A stretch of 38,114 nucleotides of DNA, taken from NCBI GenBank assembly GCA_905221605.1, contig CAJNDS010000904.1:15001-53114 (forward strand), read 5' to 3'. The notes below the pieces were generated by a model, which did no database searches, was not told the DNA's origin, and worked only from the letters and a program-made list of their open reading frames with translations. The stretch is from Symbiodinium natans (taxonomy: Eukaryota > Sar > Dinophyceae > Suessiales > Symbiodiniaceae). Of the stretch, positions 1 through 8,619 are shown piece after piece; position 1 is the first letter of the stretch, and each line of letters starts with the position of its first letter. Position numbers and translations under genes: made by a program.

Positions 1-40
1 TGACATCCTCCCAAGCCAAGGGTTTCGACTTTTTTTGCCA

Positions 41-460
41 TTTTTTAATTAATTTTTTGGGGTGGGGTTTAGGGGTTTAGGGTTTATAGGGTTTAGGCTT
101 TGCTGAAATACGGCGCAGATGCCGTAAGGGTTAGGATGTAGCATGGGCGCGAAAGCTTCGTCAGGCCATGGCCCGATTGGGCGGCAGAGCCACCCTGGCC
201 TTTCCTTTAAGGGCCTGGGCTGGGCCGTGGTTAGGGTTTAGGTTTTATAGGGTTTAGGGTTTAGGGTGTTGGGGGATTGTTGACCCTAAACCCTCAATTC
301 TCAGCCCTGGTGTCTTTAGGGATTAGGGGTTAGGGTTGAAAGGTTTTTTGACGGTTAAGGGTTTACGGGTTTAAGAATTTAGTGTTTAGGGCTTCGATTT
401 TTTAGGCTAGTTGTAGGGTGTATGGGTTGGTCTACGTGCCTGGGAAGGGGCTTAAGACAC
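41..460. repeat. Degenerate interstitial TTTAGGG tracts
   Basis: G-strand telomere-like repeats lie at 61-96, 228-275 and 318-440, with a short C-strand piece at about 283-297. The heptamer TTTAGGG is recognisable but many copies carry changes such as TTTAGGGG or TTTATAGGG. The G-strand tract at 228-275 runs almost directly into the C-strand piece, so the sign flips with only a few bases between. The tracts surround a GC-richer island at 97-227. Confidence 0.85.
97..227. other. GC-richer island, coding strand undecided
   Basis: On the plus strand, bases 97-123 lie between TTTAG and GTAAGG and would encode ALLKYGADA, which resembles the end of an ankyrin repeat. That would be a 27-nt microexon. 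On the minus strand the whole island is open and reads through WLCRPIGPWPDEAFAPMLHP. The two readings compete and the third-position base composition does not separate them, with about 70% G or C in both. I see the open frames and the splice-like borders. The ankyrin idea rests on nine residues and is weak. Confidence 0.15.
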
Positions 461-519
461 AGCTTAGTAGCAATCAGCTGGTCTTGGCGGAGCCCAAAGC
501 TGGTGCTTTCATGATTTAA
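417..519 (+). CDS. Possible terminal exon, unknown protein
   Basis: An open frame follows a TTGTAG acceptor-like site and ends at TAA (517-519). From 421 it has 32 codons beginning YGLVYVPGKGLKTQLSSNQL and ending GAFMI. It lies directly after an eroded TTTAGGG tract and 18 bases before a C homopolymer. The opposite strand is also open across the same bases, so the strand is not certain. No family is recognised. If real, it would be the last exon of a plus-strand gene whose other exons I cannot identify. Confidence 0.2.
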
Positions 520-537
520 GGGCTAACGCTACTTGCA

Positions 538-587
538 CCCCCCCCCCCCCCCCCCCCCCCACCCCCCCCCCCCCCCCCCCCCCCCCC
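538..587. repeat. C homopolymer of about 50 bases
   Basis: An uninterrupted run of C broken by a single A at 561. Runs of C or G of 9-20 bases recur across the window at about 2447, 6190, 7180, 7718, 7961, 10941, 12430, 13281 and 15629. Exact lengths are unreliable in such runs. Confidence 0.9.
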
Positions 588-705
588 GTACTTGGGCTGC
601 TGCGCTTTGAACTCCTGTGCGGATGTGGGTTGCAGGCTCGTAGGGTTCAGGCCTGCAGGGTTGCGCGTTTCGGCCTACAGGGAACCGCAGGCGCCAAGCA
701 CCCAA
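588..705. other. Non-repetitive island with open frames on both strands
   Basis: This stretch lies between the C homopolymer and a CCCTAAA tract. The minus strand is open, with WRLRFPVGRNAQPCRPEPYE in the middle and AG and GTACGG at plausible exon borders. The plus strand is open as well, from GTACTTGGG through a TAA at about 719. Third-position G or C is about 50-60% in both frames, which does not favour either. It could be an exon fragment or noncoding DNA. Confidence 0.15.
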
Positions 706-893
706 GCTCTGAGCCTAAAAGCTAAAACCTGAAACCTAAAACCGAAAACCTAAACCCTGTAAGCACTAAAACCCTAAACCCTAAACCCTGCAAGCACTAA
801 AGCCTAAACCCTAAACCCTAAACCCTAAACCCTAAACCCTGCAAGCAACGAAGCCCGAATTAAACCCTAAACCCTAAACCCTAAACCCCATAC
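706..893. repeat. CCCTAAA tract with a recurring GCAAGC spacer
   Basis: C-strand telomere-like repeats. They are interrupted three times by a short spacer related to CTGCAAGCACTAAA (about 758, 789 and 839). The spacers show that part of the tract multiplied as a larger unit of about 30-50 bases, not only by heptamer slippage. Confidence 0.85.
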
Positions 894-965
894 CCCTAGC
901 TCAGGCACCTCCAGCTCAGGCATCTTCGGCGCCGGGGGCCGCCGCGGGGGCTTCAGGCGCATGGC
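894..965 (-). CDS. Candidate internal exon, 24 codons
   Basis: On the minus strand a pyrimidine-rich CAG (968-966) is followed by exactly 72 open bases and then GTATGG (GT at 893-892). Both borders fall on codon boundaries in the same frame. The reading includes MRLKPPRRPPAPKMPELEVP, and about 20 of 23 counted codons end in G or C. It is bracketed by a C-strand telomere tract on the left and a G-strand tract on the right. The plus strand is also open to a TAG, but with weaker borders. A proline-rich linker would fit. No family is recognised. Confidence 0.33.
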
Positions 966-987
966 CTGAAAAACCAGGGGACAACGT

Positions 988-1032
988 GGTTTAGGGTTTA
1001 GGGTGTAGGGTTTAGGGTTTAGGGTTTAGGGT
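988..1032. repeat. TTTAGGG tract
   Basis: About six G-strand heptamers with one TGTAGGG variant, starting right after the island at 894-987. Confidence 0.85.
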
Positions 1033-1103
1033 CCGCCGACCCTGGCGGCGTGTTGGATGGGAAAAGGAGGTGAAAACCTCCCTCTTTCCCTCCTTACCCC
1101 CCC

Positions 1104-1331
1104 AAAACGCGGGGGGGGAGGGGGGGGGGGGGGCGGGGGGGGGGTCGGTGCACAATTTTTCGTGGAGGACCCCCCCCACCCCCCCCAACCCACCCCCCCC
1201 ACCCCCCACCCCCCCCCCCCACCCCCCCCCACCCCCCCCACCCCCCCACCCCCCCCCCCACCCCCCCCCCCCCCACCCCACCACCCCCCTCCCCCCCCCC
1301 ACCCCCACCCCCGCCCCACCCCCCCCCACCG
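1104..1331. repeat. Poly(G) block followed by poly(C) block
   Basis: About 35 bases of nearly pure G (1110-1144) are followed, after 26 bases, by about 160 bases of C runs punctuated by single A (1170-1330). The two blocks could pair as a hairpin, and the G block could form quadruplexes. Glycine-rich and proline-rich open frames in this region come from this composition and are not genes. Confidence 0.9.
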
Positions 1332-1365
1332 CCTGTCTTTTTGGCTTGCGCTTGTCCTGACCCCC

Positions 1366-1461
1366 CCAACGTTTCACAAGAACTCTGCCGAGCAGGCTGG
1401 GATAGACCTCTCAACTATGCTCCAGCAGGGTCGGCGGCTTGAGCCGGAGGCTCTTAATTTA
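1366..1461 (+). CDS. Possible exon fragment, unknown protein
   Basis: After the poly(C) block the plus strand reads NSAEQAGIDLSTMLQQGRRL and then EPEALNL before running into TTTAGGG-like repeats. Sixteen of 27 counted codons end in G or C, which is weak support. The minus strand is also partly open. There is no clear splice acceptor upstream because the C block intervenes. Confidence 0.17.
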
Positions 1462-1735
1462 GGGGCTAGGGTTAGGGGTTTAGGGTGTGGGATTTCCCCA
1501 GTAACCCTCTAAAGCCCTAAGCCCCTCAACCCTATCAGTTAACCCCAAACCCAAACCCCCAAACCCTACAACATATCAGAACTAAGCCCCATGCCCTGGT
1601 TCCTAGGCCCTAGGCCCTAGGCCCCAAGCCCAAAGCCCCAAGCCCGAAGCAGCCCCGGGGAAGTGGGGGCAGGGGGCTCTCTTTGAAGAAGGAGTCTGTC
1701 GGGGATGTTATTAAGGGTTTAGGGTTTCGGGTTCT
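1455..1735. repeat. Eroded telomere-like repeats of both orientations
   Basis: G-strand repeats (1455-1492) switch to C-strand repeats (1500-1640), including a run of CCCTAGG variants at 1605-1625. A short G-strand piece returns at 1710-1730. The small island at 1642-1710 reads in the plus strand through GKWGQGALFEEGVCRGCY to a TAA. It is short and unassigned. Confidence 0.7.
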
Positions 1736-2089
1736 ACATCAGGCTCCCCCATAACCCTTGTGAACAAGGTACACGAGTTCAAGGCAAACCCATTCAGGGG
1801 TCAGTCTTCCAGGTTTTTTTTAGTGCCTCTTAAGGTATCTATCTGCACTACGTAAGCTTCCTAAACCCAAAACCACTCACCCATGAGGCCTCCTTCAGAG
1901 ACAGCGCCTCCGGGGCGGGACAGCGGAGGAAGACGGGGGAGTGAGGTTGGGGGGATTCGAGATTGGTGGTCATTACTTCCTGTAGAACCATAATGGATAC
2001 CCTTCTTCTCAATATATCCTTGGGTTCTTTGCGTACAAAAGAGCTGTAGGGTCTAGGCGCTTGAGGTCACTTGACTCAGCTTTTCCTAT
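1736..2089 (+). other. Mostly unique DNA with two short plus-strand open frames
   Basis: From about 1741 to 1811 the plus strand reads ITLVNKVHEFKANPFRGQSS and then meets CAGGTTTTT, a possible donor. From ATG at 1883 to TAA at 1993 there are 36 codons beginning MRPPSETAPPGRDSGGRRGS. Neither resembles a known family, and neither has strong third-position bias. No repeat is visible except one CCTAAACCC near 1860. These could be exons or chance frames. Confidence 0.2.
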
Positions 2090-2101
2090 GTAGATATATG
2101 G

Positions 2102-2141
<40 letters not shown>

Positions 2142-2158
2142 ATATACATATATACACA
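2090..2158. repeat. (TA)n microsatellite
   Basis: An alternating TA run of about 45 bases with flanking ATATAC and CATATA variants. It is one of at least five TA arrays in the window. Confidence 0.9.
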
Positions 2159-2277
2159 CGTTGGGGCTATACCCTACATGTAGCGAGCAATAACCTGGCC
2201 TTGCTCAACCCGAGCAGCTGTAAACCGCGAATCCTGCATGGACCGTTCCCTCTTTTCCTATGCGGCATAGACCAAAG

Positions 2278-2440
2278 ACCCTAAACCCTAAACCCTAAAA
2301 CCCTGAAACCCTAAACCCTAAAACCCTAAAACCCTAAAACCCTAAAACCCTAAAACCCTAAAACCCTAAAACCCTAAAACCCTAAACCCTAAAACCCTTA
2401 AACCCTAAAACCCTAAAACCCTAAAACCCTAAACCCTAGC
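2278..2440. repeat. CCCTAAA/CCCTAAAA mixed tract
   Basis: C-strand telomere-like repeats in which most units are the octamer AAAACCCT, not the heptamer AAACCCT. The octamer is the complement of TTTTAGGG. It forms the left border of the exon-like island and satellite that follow. Confidence 0.92.
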
Positions 2441-2459
2441 CTAGCACCCCCCCCCCCCC

Positions 2460-2570
2460 GAAATCTCCCTCCTCGCCTTGCTCTGCTCCTTCGGCATCTG
2501 CCCCATAAACTCGCCGTCGAAGTCGCTGACGTTCACCACGTCGAAGGCCGCGCCTCCGGCGAAAGATGAG
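2460..2570 (-). CDS. Candidate exon of an unknown acidic protein
   Basis: The minus strand after an AG at 2572-2571 is open for 37 codons. It includes GGAAFDVVNVSDFDGEFMGQ followed by MPKEQSKARREI. About 31 of 37 codons end in G or C, far above the AT-rich flanks, and the composition has mixed charged and hydrophobic residues with no repeat. It ends in a run of G (C on the plus strand) where no clean GT donor can be placed. A TA array lies directly upstream in the sense direction and a telomere-like tract downstream. I recognise no family. It is either an exon or a gene fragment. Confidence 0.42.
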
Positions 2571-2573
2571 CTT

Positions 2574-2638
2574 ATGTATATATGTATATACATAACAGAA
2601 TATATATATATATATATATATACATACATACATACATA
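2574..2638. repeat. TA/CATA microsatellite
   Basis: Alternating TA with TACA interruptions, ending in four ACAT steps. Confidence 0.9.
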
Positions 2639-2640
2639 TC

Positions 2641-5480
2641 CGCCGACCCCAGCCGGGGGCGGCGTCAGTGAAGACCCACTGCTTTTTATACTACCTTCCA
2701 GACCTCCATGCTGGCCCCCATCCATGGCTATCTCACCACCCCCCCCAACCCCGCTACCCCCCCCTGGCCCCATGCCTCCAGACCCGATCAGATGACAATC
2801 AGAGGGACCCATGGCTCCTGGCCCCATAAAGGGCCCCAGTGCATGCCGCCCTGCCCTTGCTCCGCCCTTCCCACCCGCTCCGCCCGCCCCTCATGGCCCC
2901 ATCCCTTCGGCCCCTATGGCCCCCATGGCCCATGGCTCCTGGCCCCATGGCCAGCAGCCTCCATGGCCCCATCTTCTCGACCTCAAAGGCCCCAGTGCAC
3001 CCCCATCCTTGGCCCCATGGCCCCAGCCCCATGCCCCACGGTCCCCTCTGGCCCTATGCCTCTAGACCCGATCAAATGACTTTAAAGGGCCCCAGTGCAT
3101 GCCCGCCCGCTCCGCCCGCTCCGCTTGCTCCGCCCTTCCCCCGCTCCATCCGCCCTCCATGGCCCTCGACCCCCATGGCCCCCAACCCATGCCTCCATGG
3201 TCCCATGGCTCCTGGCGCCATGGCCCCCAATATCTCCATGCTTCGGCTTCGACGGCCAACCCCCTACTTTGTGGCTCCTGGCCCCATGGCGCCATGCCCT
3301 GGCCCTATGCCTCAAGACCCAATCAAATGACTTTAAAGGGCCCCAGTGCATGCCCGCCCTCTGCTTGCTCCGCCCTCCATGGCCCTCGAATTGCATGGCC
3401 CCCATGGACCCATGCCTCCATGGCCCGCATGGACCTATGCCTCCATGGCCCCATGGCTCCTGGCGCCATGGCCCCCAATGTCTCCATGCTTCGGCTTCGA
3501 CGGCCAACCCCCTACTCCCAATCAAATGACTTTAAAGGGCCCCAGTGCATGCCCGCCCGCTCCGCCCGCTCTGTTTGCTCCGCCCTCCATTCCATTGCCC
3601 TCGAATTGCATGGCCCCCGGACCCATGCCTCCATGGCCCCATGGCCTCGATCCCCCATGGCCTGCATGGACCTATGCCTCCATGGCCTTACGGCGCCTGG
3701 CGCCATGGCCCCCAATGCGTCCATGCTTCAACGGCCAACCCCTCCTGGCCCCATGGCCCCATGGTCCCCTGGCCCTATGCCTCTAGACCCAATCAAATGA
3801 ATCAAATGACTTTAAAGGGCCCCAGTGCATGCCCGCTCCCCCCCGCTCCACCCACCCTCCATGGCCCTCGACCCCCATGGCCCCCCATGGACCCATGCCT
3901 CCATGGCCCCATGGCTCCTGACGCCATGGCCCCCATGCTTCGATGGCTCTGCTTGCTCCGCCCAATTGCATGGCCCCCCATGGACCCATGCCTCCCCCAT
4001 GGCCTCCATGGCCCATGGCTCCTGGCGACATGACCCCAATGTCTCCATGCTTCGACGGCCAACCCCTACTTTGTGGCTCCATGGTCCCCTGGGCTTATGC
4101 CTCTAGACCCAATCAAATGACTTTAAAGGGCCCCAGTGCATGCCCGCCCGCTCCGCTTGCTCCGCCCTTCCGCCGCTCCAGCCACGCTTGCCTCCATGGC
4201 CCCATGGCTCCTGGCGCCATGGCCCCCAATGTCTCCATGCTTCGACTCCTGGCCCCATGGCCCCATGGTCCCCTGGCCCTATGCCTCTATAGATCAAATG
4301 ACTTTAAAGGGCTCCAGCGCATGCCCGCCCGCTCCGCTTGCTCCGCCCTTCCGCCGCTCCAGCCGCCCTCCATGACGGCCAACCCCCTACTTTTTGTGGC
4401 TCCTGGCCCCTTGGCCCCATGGTCCCCTATGCCCCGAGACCCAATCAAAAGACAGGGCCCCAGTGCATGCCCGCCCGCTCCGCCCACTCCGCTTGCTCCG
4501 CCCTTCCCCCGCTCCACCCATGGCCCCCATGGACCCATGCCCCATGGCTCCTGGCGCCATGGCCCCCAATGTGTCCATGCTTCGACGGCCAACCCCCTAC
4601 TTTGTGGCTCCTGACCCCATGGCCTCATGGTCCCCCATCCCGAGCGCCCCAATAAATGCCCCCCCGCTCGACCCCCATGGCCCCCATGGACCCATGCCTC
4701 CATGGCTCCTGGCGCCATGGCCCCCAATGTCTCCATGCTTCGACGGCCAACCCCCTATTTTGTGGCTGCTCTAGACCCAATCAAATGACTTTAAAGGGCC
4801 TCAGTGCATGCCCGCCCGCTCCGCCCGCTCCGCTTGCTCCGCCCTTCCCCCGCTCCACCCGCCCTCCATGGCCCTCGACCCCCATGGCCCCCATGGACCC
4901 ATGCCTCCATGGCCCCATGGCTCCTGGCGGAATGTCTCCATGCTTCCACGGCCAACCCCCTACTTTGTGGCTCCTGGCCCCATGGCCCCATGGTCCCCTG
5001 GCCCTATGCCTCTAGACCCAATCAAATGACGTTAAAGGGCCCCAGTGCATGCCCGCCCCCCCATGGCCCCCAATGTCTCCATGCTTCGACGGCCAACCCC
5101 CTACTTTGTAACTCCTGGCCCCATGGCCCCATGGTCCCCTAGCCCTATGCCTCTAGACCCAATCAAATGACTTTAAAGGATGCCCGCCCGCTCCGCCCTC
5201 CCCGCTCCATCCTCCATGGCCGCATGGCTCCTGGCGCCATGGCCCCCAATGTCTCCATGCTTCGACGGCCAACCCCCTGCTTTGTGGCTCCTGGCCCCAT
5301 GGCCCCATGGTCCCCTGGCCCTGTGCCTCTAGACCCAATCAAATGACTTTAAAGGGCTCCAGTGCATGCCCGCCCGCTCCGCTTGCTCCCCCGCTACACC
5401 CGCCCTCCATGGCCCTCGACCCCCATGGCCCCCATGGACCCATCCCTTCGACCTCCATGGCCCCCATGGACCGATGGCTC
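2641..5480. repeat. GGCCCCATGG-rich satellite array
   Basis: About a dozen tandem units share a start (CAAATGACTTTAAAGGGCC then CAGTGCATGCCC), a GCTCCGCCCGCTCCGC stretch, many CCATGGCCCC steps, a CTTCGACGGCCAACCCC block and an end TCTAGACCCAATC. TTTAAAGG anchors lie at 3081, 3332, 3531, 3811, 4122, 4303, 4790, 5031, 5172 and 5348, with a decayed one near 4455. Spacings run from 141 to 311 bases and differ mainly in the number of CCATGG steps. Most spacings are not multiples of three, so the reading frame rotates from unit to unit. The long proline- and histidine-rich open frames on both strands are therefore not protein genes. Confidence 0.93.
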
Positions 5481-5484
5481 CTAT

Positions 5485-5610
5485 GAGCTTCGGGTTTAGG
5501 GTTTTCTTGGACGTTTAGGGTTTAGGGTTTCAGGGTGTAAGGGCTGTAAGTTTAGGTTTCGGGGTTCCGGGTTTCGGCATTGAGGTTGTAGGGTTTTGGG
5601 TTTAGGGCCT
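5485..5610. repeat. Eroded TTTAGGG tract
   Basis: G-strand repeats begin right after the last satellite unit. Together with the C-strand tract at 2278-2440 they bracket the satellite. Confidence 0.8.
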
Positions 5611-6225
5611 TCAGCGTGCCATCAGCAAGACTCTCTTAGATCTGGGGTCGGCGGCACTGGCGGTAGCCATTAAATATATATATATACATATATATATATA
5701 CATATATATATATACATACATACATATACCGTATACACAAACAGAAGTATTACAGCTACATATATATATATATATATGTATATACATAAGATCTAATGTA
5801 GGAGATATATGATACAGTTTCTCGAATAAACTATGTAATGCCCTAAACCTGCAACCCACAATCCCCCCCCACATTTCCAAATCACCGTGTAGCATCTCTT
5901 TCGAAAGTACCCAGCTTATTGGAGAACGCTCTAGGGAAAGGAAAAAAAAACATCTCGATTGCCCCAAGGCTGAAGGTCACCAACTACGCAGCTAGACCCT
6001 CGACCGAAACCCCATAGTCCCGAAAACAAGAGTAACCTGTAATGCATATGCTCCCCCACGCCTGCGCCTACTTCTGAGGGCAGTGCGAAAAAGTGCAAAC
6101 AGAAAGCCGGAGAATCGGCCACAGCAGCACACGACCCGGTCTAACCCGTACTGGGCATTTTCATGATTTGTTTTTTTTTTGTTGGGTGGGGGGGGGGGTG
6201 TAAGGGGGCTACCCCTATTTTCGGA
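5611..6225. other. TA arrays and unique DNA without a clear gene
   Basis: The plus strand from 5611 (after CTTCAG) is open for about 20 codons, including RAISKTLLDLGSAALAVAIK, before TA/CATA arrays at 5671-5746 and 5759-5790. From 5791 to 6225 there is mixed unique sequence ending in T- and G-runs near 6172-6199. The minus strand is open in several pieces but none is convincing. The first plus-strand piece is the only exon-like stretch, and it is weak. Confidence 0.3.
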
Positions 6226-6272
6226 AACCCTAAACCCTAACACCCTAAAACCTAAACCCTAAACCCTAACCC
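6226..6272. repeat. CCCTAAA tract
   Basis: Five to six C-strand units with minor variants. Confidence 0.85.
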
Positions 6273-6371
6273 GCCCCCCCCAAAAAGCAACAGGAACTCG
6301 GCTCCTTTCAGGCCGATCGGGGTGCTGCTGTCGGTGACGTCGGAGCACTCCGAGTCGACGCACCACTTGCC
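6266..6371 (-). CDS. Candidate cysteine-containing exon
   Basis: The minus strand after an AG (6372-6371) reads GKWCVDSECSDVTDSSTPIG and then LKGAEFLLLFGG, until a TAG formed inside the adjoining telomere-like repeat. About 27 of 31 codons before the G run end in G or C, the strongest bias I found. A CxxxxC pair and mixed composition look protein-like, but I cannot name a domain. The island has a C-strand tract on the left and a long G-strand tract on the right. It may be an exon whose donor lies near the G run, or a gene fragment. Confidence 0.4.
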
Positions 6372-6385
6372 TCAGGCTTTGGGGG

Positions 6386-6655
6386 GGTTTTAGGGTTTAG
6401 GGTTTAGGGGTTTAGGGGTTTAGGGGTTTAGGGGTTTAGGGGTTTAGGGGTTTAGGGTTTAGGGTTTAGGGTTTAGGGTTTAGGGCTCGGGATTTAGGCT
6501 TGGGGGGTTTAGGGGTTAGGGCTTATAGGGGTTAGGGTCTGAGGTAATGTAGGGTTTAGGGCTTAGGGTTTGGTAATCCAGGGCTTAGGGTAGTTGAGGC
6601 TAATAGAGGAGTAGGGTTCGTGGTAGGGAATGAGGGCTTGGCAATTTAGTGCACA
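6386..6655. repeat. TTTAGGG/TTTAGGGG tract
   Basis: G-strand repeats. Around 6400-6450 the unit is the octamer TTTAGGGG about seven times, and elsewhere the heptamer. It decays after 6560 into scattered TAGGG words. Confidence 0.9.
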
Positions 6656-6799
6656 GTAAGTGCATGCAGGGAGATGAGGGAATTAGGGTCCTGCAGGGGC
6701 GAGAAGGTACCCATTTCCCGACCAAGGTAACGCGCGTGCTAGGTAACTTGTCGTATCGAAGCCAAGTTGTTTGAACAAATTAGTTGTTCTTACGGTCGA

Positions 6800-7140
6800 T
6801 ACATGCATGTTCACAAACGTGAACGCTTGTGACAGCACAAACAACGCTGTGCAGTATGCTGTTGGGGGAAGCAAGAATGCCGCAAATACCAGCGTTTCTG
6901 ACATGTTCGCGACGGGTCCGAATGCTCGTGACAGCGTCTTGTTCCAGACACGTCCAACATTCTGCTGAAGTACGTGGTTCAAACAAGCAAAAAACGCTGT
7001 AAATTCCAGTGCCGCTGGTTTAAAGGGCATGCTCACAAATGACATGAACGCTTGTGACAGCAAGTCTTGTTCCGGAAACGTTCAACATCCTTTTGCGTAA
7101 CATTGTGCAAAGTGGCAAGAAGCTGCAAATACCAGCGTGT
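6800..7140. repeat. Three diverged tandem copies of a 100-126 bp repeat
   Basis: GACAGC follows GAACGCTTGT or a close variant at 6831, 6930 and 7056. The phrase GCAAATACCAGCG, exact or modified, recurs at 6882, about 6999 and 7125. TTGTTCCnGA plus CGTnCAACAT recurs in copies two and three. Spacings of 99 and 126 bases differ by indels. Open frames of 60-126 codons on both strands across 6683-7270 are probably by-products. Confidence 0.75.
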
Positions 7141-7286
7141 TTGGGGCATGGTCGACGTAGGAACGGACGTTATCACACCCCCCCCCCCCCCGCTCACGAC
7201 ACAAACCAGAGAAAAGAGGCCCGACAAGCTGGTTATACCAGTTAGAAGCACTGTCGGGTTTAGATGGGTGTAGAGGCCACTCGACT

Positions 7287-7345
7287 CCCTAAACCCTAAA
7301 CCCTAAACCCTAAACCCTATACCCCAAAACCCCACACCCTAAATC
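7287..7345. repeat. CCCTAAA tract
   Basis: About five good C-strand units followed by variants. A G-strand tract at 7448-7516 faces it across a 100 bp unassigned island. Confidence 0.85.
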
Positions 7346-7447
7346 CAAAAATCTTCAAAGCCTACGTACCACGTAACATGACACTCAACTTAGCCCTGGC
7401 AGTGGGCCTAAACTTTCGCTACAGAAACCTGAAAGTCCACCGGGAAG

Positions 7448-7650
7448 GTCTAGGGTTTGGGGTTTAGGGTTTAGGGTTTAGGGCTTCGGGTTTAGGGTTT
7501 AGGGTTTAGGGTTTACGGCAAACGCACTGAATGTGGGATTGTTCATGTCGGTCTGAAACCAACTCAACGACGCTGAGGGTTTAGGGTTGTAGGGTCAACG
7601 ATCCCACAAGAAGTACCCTAAACTCTAAACCCTGAACCCTAAACACTGAT
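7448..7650. repeat. Alternating TTTAGGG and CCCTAAA tracts
   Basis: G-strand at 7448-7516 and 7575-7595, C-strand at 7612-7650. The intervening 60 bp shows nothing recognisable. Confidence 0.8.
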
Positions 7651-7734
7651 TTCCTCTTCATCAGGGAACCGGAAGTGCGCTGAAAGGACAATGTGAGCCC
7701 GGTCTCACTCTCCTGCGGGGGGGGGGGGGGGGGC

Positions 7735-7923
7735 AGAATTGAGGGCTGAGGGCTGAGGGTTTCATTTTAGGTTTTGTAGGGGTTATATAGGGGTTTTGGG
7801 GTTTATAGGGGTTTTCGGGTGGCTTATAGGGGGCAGGGCTGAGGGCTGAGGGTTTCAGTTTAGGCTTTGTAGGGGTTATAGGGGTTTGGGGGTTTCTAGG
7901 GATTGCAGGGTGGTTTGCAGGGC

Positions 7924-7927
<4 letters not shown>
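7735..7927. repeat. Two tandem copies of a ~105 bp G-rich repeat
   Basis: GAGGGCTGAGGGCTGAGGGT at 7740 recurs at about 7844. Both are followed by TTTAGG(T/C)TTTGTAGGGGTTAT and a GGGTGGnTT block. A G homopolymer (about 7717-7733) precedes them. Confidence 0.8.
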
Positions 7928-7954
<27 letters not shown>

Positions 7955-8026
7955 GCTCGCCCCCCCCCCCATGATCCACACATTTGGCCTCGGGAAGGCT
8001 GCTTTTGGGAGGGGCGGGACTCCAGA

Positions 8027-8580
8027 CTCCAGATTTCCAGAAAAAATCTGGAGTACCCCCAGACTCCAGACTCCAGATTTCCAGAAAAAATCTGGAGTAC
8101 CTCCAGACTCCAGACTCCAGATTTCCAGAAAAATCCTGGAGTACCTCCAGACTCCAGACTCCAGATTTCCAGAAAAAATCTGGAGTACCGGGACCCTGGA
8201 CTCCAGATTCTGGAGTCTGTAATCTGGAGTCTGGAGTCCCGGGTACTCCAGATTTTTTCTGGAAATCTGGAGTCTGGAGTCCGGGGCCCCGGTACTCCAG
8301 ATTTTTTCTGGAAATCTGGAGTCTGGAGTCCGGGGCCCCGGTACTCCAGATTTTTTCTGGAAATCTGGAGTCTGGAGTCCGGGGCCCCGGTACTCCAGAT
8401 TTTTTCTGGAAATCTGGAGTCTGGAGTCCGGGGCCCCGGTACTCCAGATTTTTTCTTGAAATCTGGAGTCTGGAGTCCGGGGCCGCGGTACTCCAGATTT
8501 TTTCTGGAAATCTGGAGTCTGGAGTTCGGGGCCCGGGTACTCCAGATTTTTTTGGAAATCTGGAGTCTGGAGTCCGGGGC
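8027..8580. repeat. Head-to-head minisatellite array (44 bp and 49 bp units)
   Basis: Left arm: four units with CTCCAGATTTCCAG starting at 8027, 8071, 8115 and 8159, exactly 44 bp apart. Right arm: seven units with GTACTCCAGATTTT at 8243, 8292, 8341, 8390, 8439, 8488 and 8537, exactly 49 bp apart. The right-arm core is the reverse complement of the left-arm core plus a GGGGCCCC-type linker. The centre of symmetry lies near 8215. Each unit is itself a partial palindrome. The open frames on both strands (up to 320 codons) rotate through the repeat, since neither 44 nor 49 is a multiple of three. Confidence 0.95.
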
Positions 8581-8619
8581 CCGGGTGCATATGGAGTCCG
8601 GGGCCCATGTTCTCCACAT

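Noticed and set aside
1-120. Window start as a true telomere end
   Set aside because: The first 60 bases are not repeats, and the G-strand orientation at 61-96 is wrong for a left chromosome end.
2708-5142. Long proline/histidine/tryptophan-rich open frames on both strands
   Set aside because: They read through a satellite whose unit spacing is mostly not divisible by three, so no frame persists. All frames are equally open because of composition.
8021-8580. CRISPR-like regular spacing
   Set aside because: Units are adjacent full repeats without unique spacers, and the window is eukaryotic in character.
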